From Prosapia bicincta (taxonomy: Eukaryota; Arthropoda; Insecta; Hemiptera; Cercopidae), in NCBI GenBank assembly GCA_036971475.1, contig JBAIZL010000008.1, positions 34,169,586 through 34,233,585 on the forward strand: 64,000 bases of DNA. Reading direction: 5' to 3'. A program made the position numbers and the translations under genes. Shown here piece by piece: positions 62,062 through 64,000 of the stretch. The first letter of the stretch is position 1, and each line of letters starts with the position of its first letter. The notes under the pieces were generated by a model. That model did not search any database. It saw only the letters and a list, made by a program, of their open reading frames with translations, and was not told where the DNA came from.

Positions 62062-62627
62062 TTTCTTTTTGTATAAAACACATGTTTGAGTTACAAAATT
62101 GAAGTTGAACTCTCAGTTCTACTAAGTTGGTCAAGTATTACTCAGTAATGTTTTACAAAAAATTAGAACTGTAGTATAAACATTAGGGAACTCTGGTAGA
62201 GAAATACACTCATCCCTCTTCATTGTGAGTATCGCAATTTAAATTTTGTGTTTATAGTTCTTATTGCCATTAGTTTTAGGAACTATTTATGCAACTACTG
62301 TATTTAATTTTACTAAGCAAGTCTTTAATTAGATTCTATGTGGTTGAAAATAATATTTATTGTCATTATTAAGAGAAAACATACTTAACAATTTTTTTAA
62401 TACTAGGCAATTAAATTTTCTTCATCACCAACATCAACTGCACCAGAAATTTGACATTGATCATTGCTAGACTAAGAACCAATTATTTCAAAGGAATGAA
62501 GATTCTCCCAGATCAGGACATACGTTTCTTGCAGAAACTGTCTGGATGTCAGTCCAACGTTGAGACACATTTTTGAGTACCAAGCACTTACACCGCATAT
62601 TCTGAAGTTGGGAATCATGCCACTTAA
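62062..62627. other. Intergenic sequence, nothing recognised
   Basis: AT-rich DNA between two transposons; no coding signal. Confidence 0.4.
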
Positions 62628-63200
62628 CCCTAGAAAGCTAATCTATCAAAAAATTACGTTAAAGCTAAACTATCGTAAAATTTACGAATTGGGAAAAAAA
62701 TAAATAATACAAATATTTTTGGATACAAATTAAAATTTTAATGAACACAATTGGGTTATTTATATCAATACAAACATGTTTGTGTGAAATTTAAATATTT
62801 ACAAGTCCTGTACGCAGTTAACGCAGCAGTAGACCGTGGTCATTCTTCTCTTCATCGATGGGCAAATCCCACAAATGGTTCTTGGTTTGTTTTAAGGAAG
62901 GTCTTGGGCCCTATTTGGCACTGGAACTTTCAAGATATTGGCAATAGATTCCTTGAGTTTCTGGGTCAAAGTTGGGTATTGGAGTCACTCTTGAAGCCAG
63001 AGCTAAATAAGGCTGTGGTGAATTTCCATAACAGGTGGTGAAATGACAAGCCACAGCAGTACAAAACGATGACTAATGCGTAAGCATACCACAGTAAGGC
63101 ACGGAACTGGTTGGGCGAGTCTATTAACGCAGAAAATGGGGAGTAGCCAAACAATAACAAAACGTGCTCGTAATTTTTACGATAAATTAGCTTTCTAGGG
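62628..63200. mobile_element. piggyBac-type non-autonomous element
   Basis: The left end CCCTAGAAAGCTAATCTATC and the right end read in reverse (CCCTAGAAAGCTAATTTATC) are inverted repeats of the piggyBac type. TTAA lies on both sides (62624-62627 and 63201-63204). At 573 bp it is too short for a transposase. Open frames of 96 and 131 codons inside or across its edge show no transposase motifs. Confidence 0.92.
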
Positions 63201-63684
63201 TTAAAGAACATCTGAGAGCTGGTATCTTTAGTCAAAAGGCTGATGGCACTATCATCCAAACTTTCTATCTTACTTAAAATTCCATGAACACGAAAGCAAC
63301 AACAATTAGTTTCATCCCATAGCATGCTTCTGTTCTCGTAGTAGACATTTTGTTGTGGCAATTATATTGTGTACGTGTTATACAAACTGTATGTACTTTT
63401 ACTCCATTTCTGTTATTTTTATAGTAACAGCTTATTTTTAAGTAATAGCTTATTTAGCACTGTAGATACATTCCGTTGTCATACAATGCTAAACAAAACA
63501 GCGATATGTTGGGTCAAACGATTAAGTTATCACGTAACATGATAATGTGCATTTGATACTATTGTAGTATGTTTCTTATTACTTTTTCTTTTTTTGTAAT
63601 TGGAGAATGCATATTTTTTAATGAAAAAAAATCAATTTCTTTTATTGCCTAATATTTTTTTTCATTTTATCCAGTTTTAGAATA
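63201..63684. other. Intergenic sequence, nothing recognised
   Basis: AT-rich DNA, no gene. Confidence 0.4.
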
Positions 63685-64000
63685 TCAGGGTGTCTAGTGA
63701 CAGGGAAAACCTGGAAAAGTCAGGGAATTTTAAGATTCTGGAAAATTCAGGGAAAAGTCAGGGAAAATTTTTAAAAATCGGGAAAATATTTATTTTGATT
63801 AGAAACAAAACTAGTGGCCATTGCTCTCGAATATTTGGTATTGTAAGCCAGCGGGCTGGTTTAGGGGCAAGGCAGTCAGGAAATAACACTTCTTTATTTA
63901 GATGCCCATTATTTATTTGATAAGCCCATTGCTATGACTTCAGGACTTATGTCAATAAATATTAAATGTGTCGAGTTGGTACAGCTGGGAAGTTTTAGCC
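63685..64000 (+). mobile_element. Left end of a CAGGGTGT-type DNA transposon (cut by the window)
   Basis: CAGGGTGTCTAGTGACAGGG followed by repeated GTCAGGGAA units (63719, 63757) is a terminal pattern of hAT-like non-autonomous elements. The right end lies outside the window. Confidence 0.5.

Noticed and set aside
62966..63361. 131-codon minus-strand frame crossing the piggyBac-type end.
   Set aside because: It runs over the transposon boundary and the TTAA site, so it cannot be an ancestral gene, and it has no transposase motif.

Overview
The window is AT-rich animal nuclear DNA, almost certainly from an arthropod and probably an insect. It has spliced genes with multi-kilobase introns and many eukaryotic transposons. 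These include Penelope-like elements, pogo/Tigger, hAT, mariner-type and piggyBac-type elements, and a Gypsy-type LTR element with an insect-retrovirus-like envelope gene. There is no bacterial-style operon organisation. The species cannot be named from the sequence alone.

One host gene dominates: the centriole cartwheel protein SAS-6, on the minus strand from the start codon at 50240 to beyond base 1. I could place 12 coding exons (572 codons so far). Every splice phase agrees from one exon to the next, and the N-terminal third matches the SAS-6 head domain closely. The last exon runs off the left edge. The coding exons total 1.7 kb but are spread over 50 kb, because the introns are packed with repeats.

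The intron contents from left to right are as follows. Intron 11 has a CpG-richer stretch and a ~160-bp minisatellite of about 19 copies. Intron 10 has a promoter-like CpG-richer stretch, a 149-bp satellite of 9 copies, and a Penelope fold-back. Intron 9 has a mariner-type fragment and a hAT relic split by a pogo-type transposon whose product ends in a PHD finger. Intron 8 has a Tigger-type element. Intron 7 has a hammerhead ribozyme, a second Penelope fold-back, a piggyBac-like relic and a mariner relic with an internal tandem amplification. Intron 6 has a short tandem repeat, a GT microsatellite and a Tigger relic. Introns 4 and 5 are plain. Intron 3 has a Tigger-type element and a Penelope endonuclease relic. 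Intron 2 has a hAT-type MITE. Intron 1 has TA microsatellites with palindromes, three Penelope fragments, a hAT-type MITE inside one of them, a decayed hammerhead and a MITE.

Upstream of SAS-6 (50241-64000) is a nest of mobile elements. A non-autonomous DNA transposon with a perfect 8-bp target duplication (51535-60318) was later hit by a young 7-kb LTR retrotransposon (52604-59612). That LTR element has near-identical LTRs, a TTAT target duplication, a full-length envelope-like gene and an intact integrase, but it has lost protease, reverse transcriptase and most of RNase H. A second copy of the DNA transposon, a piggyBac-type MITE and the start of another transposon follow.
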